33,442 nt of DNA from Accumulibacter sp031732795. Lineage in GTDB: Bacteria > Pseudomonadota > Gammaproteobacteria > Burkholderiales > Rhodocyclaceae. Numbering within the stretch: the first letter of the stretch is position 1; each line of letters begins with the position of its first letter. The notes beneath the pieces were generated by a model, which was given only the letters and a program-made list of their open reading frames with translations, was not told the origin of the DNA and searched no databases. Below, in pieces: positions 6,282 to 14,022 of the stretch. Location of the stretch: contig JAVMKC010000036.1 in NCBI GenBank assembly GCA_031732795.1, positions 1 through 33,442 on the forward strand, in the 5' to 3' direction. Both the position numbers and the translations under genes were made by a program.

Positions 6282-8264
6282 ATGAATTACTTTCTCACCG
6301 GCGCAACCGGTTTCATCGGCAAACGGCTGGTTGCCAAACTGCTCGCCCGGCCAGAAGCAGTGGTTTATTTTCTGACCCGTTCGTCGGCTCCCGACCGCCT
6401 GCAGGACCTGTACGAATACTGGCAATGTGACGAAAAACGCGCCATTCCGATCTGCGGTGATTTGACGCAGGTCGACCTGGGGATCGCCCCGGACGATCTG
6501 GCGGCGATGACGGGCCGCATCGACCACTTTTTCCATCTGGCGGCCATTTACGATTTAAAGGCGTGTGCCGAAGAACAACAGCGCGTCAATGTCGAAGGAA
6601 CGCGCCACACCGTGCGCCTGGCGGAACGGCTGGGCAGCCGGCGTTTTCATCATGTCAGTTCGATTGCCGCCGCCGGATTGTTCGAAGGACTGTTCCGGGA
6701 AGACATGTTCGATGAGGCCGAAAACCTCGCCCATCCCTACTTCCGGACCAAACACGACGCGGAAGCCGTCGTCCGCCGGGAGTGCCAGGTGCCATGGTTG
6801 ATCTTCCGTCCGGCGATCGTCGTCGGCGACTCGCGCACCGGAGAAATGGACAAGGTCGACGGGCCGTATTACTTCTTCAAACTGATCCAAAAAATGCGCA
6901 AACTTCTGCCGCCCTGGATGCCGACGATCGGTATCGAAGGCGGCCGGGTGAACGTCGTACCAGTGGATTTCGTCGTCGCGGCCATGGATCACATCGCCCA
7001 TCTCGACAACCTGACGAGCAATTGCTTCCACCTCACCGATCCGGCGCCCATGCGGGTCGGCGATCTGCTGAATACCTTTGCCCGCGCCGCGCACGCGCCG
7101 GAAATGTCGATGCGGATCAACGCCGCTCTGATCGGCTTCATCCCGCGCTCGGTACGCAAGACCATGTTCGCCCTCACACCCATCCGCCGTATCCGTAACG
7201 CGGTGATGAAGGATCTCGGTCTGCCTGACGACTTTCTCAATTTCGTCAACTACCCGACTCGTTTCGACTGCCGGGAAACCATGCGCGCACTCAAAGGCTC
7301 CGGAATCGCCGTTCCGCCGTTGGACAGCTACGCTTGGCGGCTGTGGGATTATTGGGAACGTCACCTCGATCCGGATCTTTACATCGATCAGACCTTGCGC
7401 GGCCGGGTGCAAGGCAAAGTAGTGCTGGTCACCGGCGGTTCATCGGGAATCGGCAAAGCCACCATTCGCAAACTTGCCGAGGCTGGCGCCATCGCCGTGA
7501 CCATCGGCCGAAATGCCGAGGCTCTCGAAGCCACCCGTCTCGAATTCGCCGACGCCGGACTGTCGTTGATCACCCGAGCCGTCGACGTGGCCGACGCCGA
7601 ACAATGTGCGGAGCTGGTCCAGTTCATGACCGACCATCATGGTGGTGTCGACATCCTGATCAATAACGCCGGCCGATCGATTCGCCGCGGCATCGAGACC
7701 TCCTTCGACCGCTTCCATGACTTTGAACGGACCATGGAAGTGAATTATTTTGGCTCCCTGCGATTGACGATGGGCTTCCTGCCGGGAATGATCGCCAAAC
7801 GCAAAGGTCACGTGATCAACATATCGTCGATCGGCGTACTGACCAATGCACCGCGTTTCTCGGCTTATGTCGCTTCGAAAGCGGCCATGGACGCCTGGAC
7901 CCGTTGTGCGGCGTCCGAATTCGCCGATCGCGGTATCGAATTCACGACCATCAACATGCCCTTGGTCAAGACACCCATGATCGCGCCGACCAAACTCTAT
8001 GATCAGGTGCCGACGCTGACCCCGGAAGAAGCCGCCGATATGATCGTCGAAGCGGTGATTCACAAACCGGTGCGCATCGCCACTCGTCTGGGAATTTTCG
8101 GTGCCCTGCTCCACTCGCTGGCGCCGAAAGTGGCCCAGATCGTCATGAACACTTCGTTCAGGATGTTTCCGGATTCCTCCGCCGCCGCCGGCAAACAAGA
8201 CGGACAACAACAGACGGCCGACCAGATCGCTTTCTCACAGATCATGCGCGGCATTCACTTCTGA
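6282..8264 (+). CDS. Two-domain fatty acyl-CoA/ACP reductase (alcohol-forming), Marinobacter FAR type
   Basis: This 660-aa fusion closely resembles, from memory, the ~660-aa alcohol-forming fatty acyl reductase of Marinobacter, which reduces acyl-CoA or acyl-ACP via the aldehyde to the fatty alcohol with NADPH. The N-terminal extended-SDR acyl reductase domain (1-370) has GATGFIG at 7-13, HVSSIAAAG and the Y153-x3-K157 pair. The C-terminal classical SDR aldehyde-reductase domain (about 378-620) has TGGSSGIG at 384-391, NNAGRSIRRG and Y529-x3-K533. Shared blocks such as DGPYYFFK, PTIGIEGG, NYPTRFD and SIGVLTNAPRFSAYV, and the C terminus IMRGI-aromatic, make the family call firm. AGGAG lies 6 nt before the ATG. 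The product could feed wax-ester synthesis, but no wax synthase is in the window. Confidence 0.93.
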   Translation: MNYFLTGATGFIGKRLVAKLLARPEAVVYFLTRSSAPDRLQDLYEYWQCDEKRAIPICGDLTQVDLGIAPDDLAAMTGRIDHFFHLAAIYDLKACAEEQQRVNVEGTRHTVRLAERLGSRRFHHVSSIAAAGLFEGLFREDMFDEAENLAHPYFRTKHDAEAVVRRECQVPWLIFRPAIVVGDSRTGEMDKVDGPYYFFKLIQKMRKLLPPWMPTIGIEGGRVNVVPVDFVVAAMDHIAHLDNLTSNCFHLTDPAPMRVGDLLNTFARAAHAPEMSMRINAALIGFIPRSVRKTMFALTPIRRIRNAVMKDLGLPDDFLNFVNYPTRFDCRETMRALKGSGIAVPPLDSYAWRLWDYWERHLDPDLYIDQTLRGRVQGKVVLVTGGSSGIGKATIRKLAEAGAIAVTIGRNAEALEATRLEFADAGLSLITRAVDVADAEQCAELVQFMTDHHGGVDILINNAGRSIRRGIETSFDRFHDFERTMEVNYFGSLRLTMGFLPGMIAKRKGHVINISSIGVLTNAPRFSAYVASKAAMDAWTRCAASEFADRGIEFTTINMPLVKTPMIAPTKLYDQVPTLTPEEAADMIVEAVIHKPVRIATRLGIFGALLHSLAPKVAQIVMNTSFRMFPDSSAAAGKQDGQQQTADQIAFSQIMRGIHF

Positions 8265-8288
8265 GCAAAGCGGCTTGACGACAGGCCG

Positions 8289-8324
8289 CGACACCCGATA
8301 CCGTCGGGTCGTTGACCATTTTTT
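8289..8324 (+). terminator. Possible weak terminator after the acyl reductase
   Basis: CGAC-ac-CCGA (8289-8298) can pair with TCGGGTCG (8304-8311) around a five-base loop, with a two-base bulge, and a run of six T follows at 8319-8324. The eight-nt distance to the T-run makes it a weak candidate. Confidence 0.35.
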
Positions 8325-8375
8325 CAGGCCATCGGTTACATCGCCATCGTCGAACCATTCATCGTATCAATTCCC

Positions 8376-8801
8376 ATGACCACACCCACCCCCACCGTCA
8401 ATCCGCTTCCCATCGCCGATCCACGCACTTTGCTCAAGCAGCTTCAGCAACAATTTCCGGTTTTTCACGACGCGCTACCACTGGCCATCGGTATCGACAA
8501 ACAGATCCTTGCCCGCCATCCCGAAATCAACCGCAAAACATTGCGCATCGCCTTGGGGATGCATACCCACTCGTTACGTTATTTGAAAGCAATGGAAAAA
8601 GCGACCGTCCGCCACCATCTCGATGGCCAGACAGCCGACGAAGTTCCAGCAGAGCACCGCCAATATGCAGGTGATCAGGTCCGGGAACGCCTTAAAAAAC
8701 AAATCGAGCAGCGTAAGGCGCAACGCGAAGCCGACACACTGGCCCGTCAACGTGCGGAAAAACTCGGCCAATTGGTCGAAAAATTCGGCCGGAACCGCTG
8801 A
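8376..8801 (+). CDS. ProQ/FinO-domain RNA chaperone
   Basis: The 141-aa protein carries a ProQ/FinO RNA-binding fold at about residues 15-105: LLKQLQQQFPVFHDALPLAIGIDKQILAR, then INRKTLRIALGMHTHSLRYLKAM, followed by VRHHLDGQTADEV. This is the family pattern of LPLAIGI and a histidine-containing HT-x-YLKA helix. A lysine/arginine- and glutamate-rich helical tail follows (RERLKKQIEQRKAQREADTLARQRAEKL), as in many small single-domain ProQ proteins. Such proteins bind structured small RNAs and mRNA 3' ends. No good ribosome site precedes the ATG at 8376. It stands alone between the acyl reductase and an unknown gene, so targets cannot be guessed from context. Confidence 0.88.
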   Translation: MTTPTPTVNPLPIADPRTLLKQLQQQFPVFHDALPLAIGIDKQILARHPEINRKTLRIALGMHTHSLRYLKAMEKATVRHHLDGQTADEVPAEHRQYAGDQVRERLKKQIEQRKAQREADTLARQRAEKLGQLVEKFGRNR

Positions 8802-8851
8802 ACAACGAATGACCTTGAAAAGAAATATGGCGTGTCACAGCTCACGGATTA

Positions 8852-9424
8852 ATGATGCCGTTGTCCAATGAATGGACCGGCCCCATGGGGCATCTGATCG
8901 ACGACGACCAAACCATCGAACTCTATATCTGGCTTGGCACAAACGAGAGATTGTCGGGCGATGGCGGTATTCCGGCAGCCAAACCATTGAGTTCGGCATT
9001 GTCGGCCGATAAAGTCAAAGCCGTACGGAACTACTTTGCCGAATACCATCTCGAATATTTCCGGCAGCGGCAATACTCACATTTTCCCAGCCGTCTTCAT
9101 GCCTGCTCACTGTTCGCCACCCGCACCGATGCCGAAATGTTTGGTGACCGGCATCCTCCCAGCATCGATGGCAAGAATTTGGTCCAAACGCGCAGCCAAG
9201 GCCCTTACCTCTGCTCTTTTCACGACGCGAGCTGGCTGGACTATCTGCATCTGCCACACAGCCTGAGCTTGGCAGAACTCGACACCATTGCCGCATACTA
9301 CTGGCAAGGGGTGTTGGTCGAACAAGTTGCGCCACGCTATGCCGAACAGCCCTGGCGTGAGCCGCCAGTGATCGAAGCCCTGTTTCGCGGTTCGCTGGTC
9401 AAGGTTGGCGAATCACCGATTTAA
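8852..9424 (+). CDS. Hypothetical protein, 190 aa
   Basis: I do not recognise this family with confidence. The protein is soluble, without signal peptide or membrane segment. A central block, YFRQRQYSHFPSRLHACSLFATRTDAEMF (about 69-97), has the flavour of DUF2441-like proteins, where a pattern of small aromatic and charged residues is shared, but this is a weak recollection. The C-terminal part (LAELDTIAAYYWQGVLVEQVAP) looks helical. Two adjacent ATG codons at 8852 and 8855 are possible starts, with no clear ribosome site. Uninterrupted length and codon use like its neighbours support a real gene. Confidence 0.65.
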   Translation: MMPLSNEWTGPMGHLIDDDQTIELYIWLGTNERLSGDGGIPAAKPLSSALSADKVKAVRNYFAEYHLEYFRQRQYSHFPSRLHACSLFATRTDAEMFGDRHPPSIDGKNLVQTRSQGPYLCSFHDASWLDYLHLPHSLSLAELDTIAAYYWQGVLVEQVAPRYAEQPWREPPVIEALFRGSLVKVGESPI

Positions 9425-9505
9425 GTTTCTGTCACAGCAATGACCGATTCGGGCTTTGTGCGCAAAGGCAAGCACAGATGAAACGCATCGGCAATTTTGG
9501 CCCAC

Positions 9506-9534
9506 GACAGACCCACGAATGGTGACGGTCTGTC
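9506..9534. terminator. Hairpin between convergent genes, possible bidirectional terminator
   Basis: GACAGACC (9506-9513) and GGTCTGTC (9527-9534) form a perfect 8-bp stem with a 13-nt loop, midway between the stop codons of two convergent genes. No U-run follows on either strand, so it may act only weakly or have another role. Confidence 0.3.
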
Positions 9535-9545
9535 TTCGGCCGCGA

Positions 9546-10676
9546 TCAGCGCTTCAACCAGATCGATCCAGTACGACGCGGGTTGATGGGCGCCTGGTTG
9601 GCCGCCGGAGTAACCCTGTTTGAAGTAGCCGTCGCGGAACCGGAGGAGGGCTCCAGTTTCTTGCCTGGGCTTGTTTTTGTCGGTTCGGTTGAACGAAGCG
9701 TTGAGGAAGACGCCGCCGGGCGCTTGTTTCGATGGCCGAATCGAGTCTGATTTATTTGATCAATCTCTGCTGGCGCCGCCGCTCGCTGATTTTTTGAATA
9801 CATTTCCTGCGCTCGTTTCAGACTGCGCCGTTTGCTGATCAGTGTTGCGATATAACCAATAAATAGGGTGACAATGAATACCCAAAACAAAGGGTAGGTG
9901 AAAATTTCCTTGAGCCATTGAATCAGTCGAAAGATCGGGTTGAACGACGGGCTTTCCCCGCCTCCACCTCCCTGATCGATCAGCATCGCCATTTCAGACG
10001 TTGTACTACGTTTGGTATCGTAGTCGACCAAAGCCAGCGAGACTCCACCTTGGTTCAAGCCGATCCCACTACCCTGTGGCCCGGTAAAAACGTCGATGCC
10101 ACCCAAGGTAAAGCTCTTGCGGCCTTCGCTGTCGACCCGTACCTCGGCCACACTGGCAACCAGTTGAGTGACATCACGCTGTATTTCTTCGATGCTCCTC
10201 GAAATCTCCTCGGGCAATTCGTGAGTTCCCACAGGTCGGGAGAGGTCATTGCCGCGCCAAAAATTTTGAGTATTGACCGACGTTTTGTCGTTGATGGCGT
10301 TTTCTGCAGCCGTAGCAATGACGGTGTCGCCATCGGTGGCATAGGGCTGGCGGAAAAATTGATGAGCCGCTGAAGCGACGTCTGACGAAGTCTGGGCGGA
10401 TTCGGATTGGTAGTAAGGCTCATTCGATGAGCGAGCGCGAGCAACTGTCCTGTCGACCCTTACTGACGCATCCATCCCGGACGCACCCTCCTCCTGAGCC
10501 ACCGCCGATGTTGCCGGAAGGAATAACGCGTGTTCTCGGCGTGATTCTCGCCACTCCAATGCGGAGTCGTTGCCGGGAAACGGAATGGCCACAACTTCAC
10601 CGGCCAAGCAGGTGATCACCACACCAATGAGCAATTGCCAAAAACGCTGCCAGGGAAAGAGAAGCATCCTTGTCAT
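9546..10676 (-). CDS. Hypothetical membrane protein with N-terminal signal and one C-terminal transmembrane helix
   Basis: The 376-aa protein is not recognised. It begins with a hydrophobic segment (FWQLLIGVVITCLAGEVVA, about 12-30) that could be a signal peptide. About 230 polar, probably extracytoplasmic residues follow, including SFTLGGIDVFTGPQGSGIGLNQGG and a GGGGG stretch near 236-240. A single transmembrane helix (YPLFWVFIVTLFIGYIATLI, 261-280) is followed by a basic cytoplasmic tail (SKRRSLKRAQEM) rich in Ser, Thr, Pro and Lys. This type-I topology with a positive tail suggests a cell-envelope or anchoring role. The start at 10676 has only a weak ribosome site; Met4 is an alternative. 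A candidate promoter lies at 10966-10993. Confidence 0.7.
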   Translation of the reverse strand: MTRMLLFPWQRFWQLLIGVVITCLAGEVVAIPFPGNDSALEWRESRREHALFLPATSAVAQEEGASGMDASVRVDRTVARARSSNEPYYQSESAQTSSDVASAAHQFFRQPYATDGDTVIATAAENAINDKTSVNTQNFWRGNDLSRPVGTHELPEEISRSIEEIQRDVTQLVASVAEVRVDSEGRKSFTLGGIDVFTGPQGSGIGLNQGGVSLALVDYDTKRSTTSEMAMLIDQGGGGGESPSFNPIFRLIQWLKEIFTYPLFWVFIVTLFIGYIATLISKRRSLKRAQEMYSKNQRAAAPAEIDQINQTRFGHRNKRPAASSSTLRSTEPTKTSPGKKLEPSSGSATATSNRVTPAANQAPINPRRTGSIWLKR

Positions 10677-10965
10677 CTAGTCCCAATCAAAACATGGCAA
10701 ACAGCAAGCAAAAAACGGGCCAAAAAAGCAAGCGTTATTTTATCAGTAAGGTGTTGAGATTGCTGAGCTTGTTGAAAGTCAGGTTGTCAAATTTGCCGAC
10801 AAAATTGATTATTTTGATGTTATCGAAAACCCTGAACAACATGGGATTTCTTTGACATGAGCTGTAATGCGCTGGAGGAGCGCCTGAGCAAGCGAATAAC
10901 AGCGCTGAACGGCGCGGGTCAGCTCGACGTTTCGCTGGACAGGCATCAACGTTAGTCCACCTTGA

Positions 10966-10993
10966 GTATAAGACCTTGTCAGACCTGAGCAAT
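10966..10993 (-). promoter_or_regulatory. Candidate sigma-70 promoter (minus strand)
   Basis: On the minus strand TTGCTC (10993-10988), a 16-nt spacer and TATACT (10971-10966) form a reasonable -35/-10 pair pointing toward the membrane-protein gene that starts at 10676. The implied leader would be about 280 nt, which is long, so this is tentative. Confidence 0.3.
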
Positions 10994-11459
10994 CGCAGCA
11001 CGCCGCAGGGAAAATGAGAACAGTTTTCCCGATTTGGAGGCGCATCGCAGGCGATGTAACGGGAAATCAGAAAAATGTCCTGCTTTTCCGCCGACGCAGT
11101 CGATCAATCTCAAATCTGACAGGCTCCAGCGCCTCGTCTTGCTTGCTGGTTTCTTCAACACTTTCTCGTCGTTGACCCAACCAGCTTTTTCAACGGTCCG
11201 ACGATACAGAACGGAGTGATCGCTTGTCGTAAAGGTTGGCAGGGTATCGACTTCTCAGCTGTTGCCGGACGAAGAGGGTCAAACCGTTTCTTAAGAATGG
11301 GCCACTTCTGCCGTTCATACGCTGAATTGATTTTTTGCCTCTCGCTGAGCCTTGCTTCAAGAGAATGTACTGGAGGAAGACAAAGGCCTAGTCTATGCTG
11401 ATCGTACAGATGAAGCCAGAGCCCGAATTTAACGCACGATCGTTCCGTCCGCAGCCGAG

Positions 11460-11603
11460 ATGGGATTGGTGGTTGACGTGATATTACGGTTCTGCGGTTT
11501 GCCGAAAGAAGTCGACAAGGTGGAGACGGCGAATTGGTCGCCTGATCTTTATCAAAAAACTAAATTAATAAATTTTTTGTCCTGGATGGCCGGGTTTCGA
11601 TGA
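11460..11603 (+). CDS. Possible small ORF or gene remnant, 47 codons
   Basis: The frame encodes MGLVVDVILRFCGLPKEVD and continues to end SWMAGFR; its composition looks protein-like. The same frame upstream, after an in-frame TAA at 11430-11432, reads ALLQENVLEEDKGLVYADRT and onward (11349-11429), so this may be the decayed 3' part of a longer gene. No ribosome site precedes the ATG and the family is unknown. Confidence 0.2.
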   Translation: MGLVVDVILRFCGLPKEVDKVETANWSPDLYQKTKLINFLSWMAGFR

Positions 11604-11671
11604 CCCGATCAAACTTATTCCATCATGATGCTTACGATACGGTTACGTGGTTCGCCGTGGGGAAATGAGAA

Positions 11672-12640
11672 ATGTCCGATCTGCTGAAGAATATCGATGC
11701 TCGCACCAAGCTGGCAGGTACCAACAAGCTCGAAATATTGCTGTTTTCGTTGGGAACTGATTCTCGTACCGGCAGGCGGGAGACATTTGGCATCAACGTC
11801 TTCAAAGTGCGAGAAGTCATGCGCACTCCGCCCATCACCGCCGCACCGGAAATGCCAGCCTCGGTCGAAGGAATGGTCAGTCTGCGTGGCGTACTGGTAC
11901 CGGTCGTCGATCTGGCGCGCTACGCCGGCGTGGAAACCGAAACACCCCGATCGATCATGATCGTCACCGAGTATGCTGGCCATACGCAGGGATTTCTCGT
12001 CGAAGGGGTCGACACCATTCTGCGCTTGGACTGGGGACAGATGCGAGTCCCCCCCGCCATGTTGATGGCCGAAATGGGAGGCTTGGTCACTGCGGTGACC
12101 GAACTGCCCGATGGTCGCTTGATCATGATGATGGATGTCGAAAAAATCCTCTCCGAAACAACCGGGTACGATGACGGAGCAGTTTATCGTAATATCAAGC
12201 CACTTGACCATCCTGAATTGACGGTCTTTTTCGCCGACGATTCGGCTGTCGCGCGTAAACAAATCCAGCGCACTCTCGAAGCGATGGATGTCAAGTTCGT
12301 TGCTGCGATCAATGGCGCCGATGCGTGGTCCGAACTCGAAAAAATGGCCACCTATGCACAAGCCTCAGGGCAAAAGATTACCGATTTGATCAGCCTGGTG
12401 CTGACGGATATCGAGATGCCGGAAATGGATGGCTACATCCTGACCAAGAAAATCAAATCAGACGACCGCTTCGCCGGCGTGCCGGTGATCATGCACTCGT
12501 CCTTATCCGGGATGTCCAACCAACAACTCGGCAAATCGGTCGGCGTGGACGAATATGTTCCTAAATTCGAACCGCAACGGTTGTCGGAAACACTGACCAG
12601 ACGCTTGCTGGGCAGCCTGCCCGTGCCACAAGTAGCCTGA
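11672..12640 (+). CDS. cheV: Chemotaxis coupling/response-regulator protein CheV (copy 1)
   Basis: The 322-aa protein joins a CheW-like coupling domain (about 15-165; EILLFSLGT, FGINVFKVREVM, GMVSLRGVLVPVVDL) to a receiver domain (about 185-315; VFFADDSAVARKQI, the phospho-acceptor in LTDIEMPEMDG, and a K in VPKFEP). CheV links chemoreceptors to CheA and is phosphorylated to tune adaptation. Relative to the second copy downstream, it carries an 18-nt in-frame insertion (DSRTGR) after LFSLGT. GGGGAAATGAGAA precedes the ATG. It is the first gene of the cheV-cheV-cheY-cheZ-cheA operon. Confidence 0.94.
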   Translation: MSDLLKNIDARTKLAGTNKLEILLFSLGTDSRTGRRETFGINVFKVREVMRTPPITAAPEMPASVEGMVSLRGVLVPVVDLARYAGVETETPRSIMIVTEYAGHTQGFLVEGVDTILRLDWGQMRVPPAMLMAEMGGLVTAVTELPDGRLIMMMDVEKILSETTGYDDGAVYRNIKPLDHPELTVFFADDSAVARKQIQRTLEAMDVKFVAAINGADAWSELEKMATYAQASGQKITDLISLVLTDIEMPEMDGYILTKKIKSDDRFAGVPVIMHSSLSGMSNQQLGKSVGVDEYVPKFEPQRLSETLTRRLLGSLPVPQVA

Positions 12641-12664
12641 TCGCGCGATTGCCTGGAGTAAAAA

Positions 12665-13606
12665 ATGGAACAACTGGCGGAACGAAAAAATCTTCTGGAT
12701 GGCGTGGATGCGAGAACCCGACTCGCGGGTTCGAACAAGATGGAAATCCTGCTGTTCTCACTCGGAACTCGGGAGACTTTTGGCATCAATGTCTTCAAAG
12801 TGCGTGAAGTGGGGCAGACGCCGCACATTACCAAGACCCCGAACATGCCGCGAGGTGTGGAAGGGTTGATTTCTCTGCGTGGGAACGTCATCCCGGTGCT
12901 GTCACTGATTTCATTTCTCGAGACCAATGGTGAGCCGGTGGAAGCATGCAAAACGATGATGGTTGCCGAGTATTCGAAGCGGACACTCGGTTTCCTGGTT
13001 CACGAAGTGGATCGGATCATTCGTGTCGATTGGGAAAAAGTCAGGTCACCAGAAAGCCTATTGACCACCAATCAAGGTCTGATCACCGCGATCACCGAAC
13101 TCGATGACGGCAAGCTGGTGTCGATTCTCGATGTCGAGCAGATTCTCGCCAATGCCTTTGGTGAAGCGGTGATCGTGGACATTCCCCGGTTAAGTGCCGA
13201 TGAGGATTGCGGAATATTTTTTGCGGATGACTCGATCGTTGCCCGGCGCAAGATCACCGAAGTGCTCGACAAGTTGGGCGTCAAACACAAGCACGCGACC
13301 AATGGTGCCGAAGCGTGGACCCGTCTGCAAAGTATCGCCGCACACGCTGTGCAAACCGGTAAGGACGTTCGCGATGAAATCCGTCTGATCCTGGTCGATG
13401 CTGAAATGCCGGAGATGGATGGTTACGTATTGACCAAAAATATCAAGAATGACGCCCGCTTCACCAACATACCAGTGGTGATGCACTCCTCTCTGTCATC
13501 GCAGGCCAACCATGCGATGGGCAAGGCAGTTGGCGTCGATGCCTATGTTGCCAAATTTGATGCCGAGGTGCTGGCCGACACGCTGCGCCCGCTGCTCGAA
13601 GGTTGA
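12665..13606 (+). CDS. cheV: Chemotaxis coupling/response-regulator protein CheV (copy 2)
   Basis: This 313-aa CheV paralogue has the same CheW-like (about 20-165; MEILLFSLGTRETFGINVFK, GLISLRGNVIPVLSL) plus receiver layout (about 185-310; IFFADDSIVARRKI, the acceptor Asp in VDAEMPEMDG, and VAKFDAE). GGAG lies 6 nt before the ATG, 24 nt after the first copy. The N termini (LLDGVDARTRLAGSNKMEIL versus LLKNIDARTKLAGTNKLEIL) show a tandem duplication, but the remainder has diverged enough for distinct receptor preferences. No cheW is present in the window, so the two CheV proteins may carry much of the coupling here; a cheW elsewhere is likely. Confidence 0.94.
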   Translation: MEQLAERKNLLDGVDARTRLAGSNKMEILLFSLGTRETFGINVFKVREVGQTPHITKTPNMPRGVEGLISLRGNVIPVLSLISFLETNGEPVEACKTMMVAEYSKRTLGFLVHEVDRIIRVDWEKVRSPESLLTTNQGLITAITELDDGKLVSILDVEQILANAFGEAVIVDIPRLSADEDCGIFFADDSIVARRKITEVLDKLGVKHKHATNGAEAWTRLQSIAAHAVQTGKDVRDEIRLILVDAEMPEMDGYVLTKNIKNDARFTNIPVVMHSSLSSQANHAMGKAVGVDAYVAKFDAEVLADTLRPLLEG

Positions 13607-13631
13607 GAGCACTAACAGGAGCAATTAAACA

Positions 13632-14021
13632 ATGGCTGATCCGAAGATGAGAATTCTGGTCGTTGACGATTTCTCGACCATGCGACGCATCGTCAGAAAT
13701 CTACTCAAGGAACTGGGTTTCTCCAACGTAGACGAAGCGGAAGACGGGGCGATTGCCCTGCAGAAGCTGCAAAACGGTGCGTTTGAATTCGTCGTTACCG
13801 ACTGGAACATGCCGAACATGGATGGTCTTCAGCTTCTGCAAACCATCCGTAGTTCGGCCAATCTCAAACATTTGCCAGTTCTGATGATCACTGCCGAAGC
13901 CAAGAAGGAGAACATCGTCGCAGCCGCCCAGGCGGGAGCCAACGGCTACATCGTCAAACCGTTCACCGCGGCAACGCTCGCGGAGAAATTGCAGAAAATT
14001 TTTGACAAGATGGGTGGTTGA
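13632..14021 (+). CDS. cheY: Chemotaxis response regulator CheY
   Basis: This 129-aa single receiver domain matches E. coli CheY in length and numbering. The acidic pocket D12/D13, the phosphorylation site D57 (VVTDWNMPNMDG), T87 and K109 (YIVKPF) are all present. Phospho-CheY binds FliM and reverses the flagellar motor. AGGAG at 13617-13621 lies 10 nt before the ATG. It is followed after one nucleotide by cheZ, its phosphatase. Confidence 0.97.
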   Translation: MADPKMRILVVDDFSTMRRIVRNLLKELGFSNVDEAEDGAIALQKLQNGAFEFVVTDWNMPNMDGLQLLQTIRSSANLKHLPVLMITAEAKKENIVAAAQAGANGYIVKPFTAATLAEKLQKIFDKMGG

Positions 14022-14022
14022 G

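Larger units (their letters stand above)
10677..11671. other. About 1 kb without a convincing gene, AT-rich at both ends
   Basis: The stretches 10680-10860 and 11550-11580 are clearly AT-richer than the surrounding genes. It holds a hairpin with 7-bp arms at 11009-11031, a possible minus-strand promoter, and a short frame at 11460-11603 with protein-like composition. I find no transposase remnant or RNA gene. The upstream region of cheV must contain the chemotaxis operon promoter, but neither a sigma-28 nor a sigma-54 consensus could be placed. Confidence 0.6.

Noticed and set aside
11410..11481. 23-codon frame rich in Pro, Arg and Trp upstream of cheV
   Set aside because: Too short, no Shine-Dalgarno site, and overlapped by a better frame at 11460-11603.
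11490..11520. GCCGAAAG near 11499 as a sigma-28 -10 element for the chemotaxis operon
   Set aside because: No TAAA-like -35 element at the required distance.
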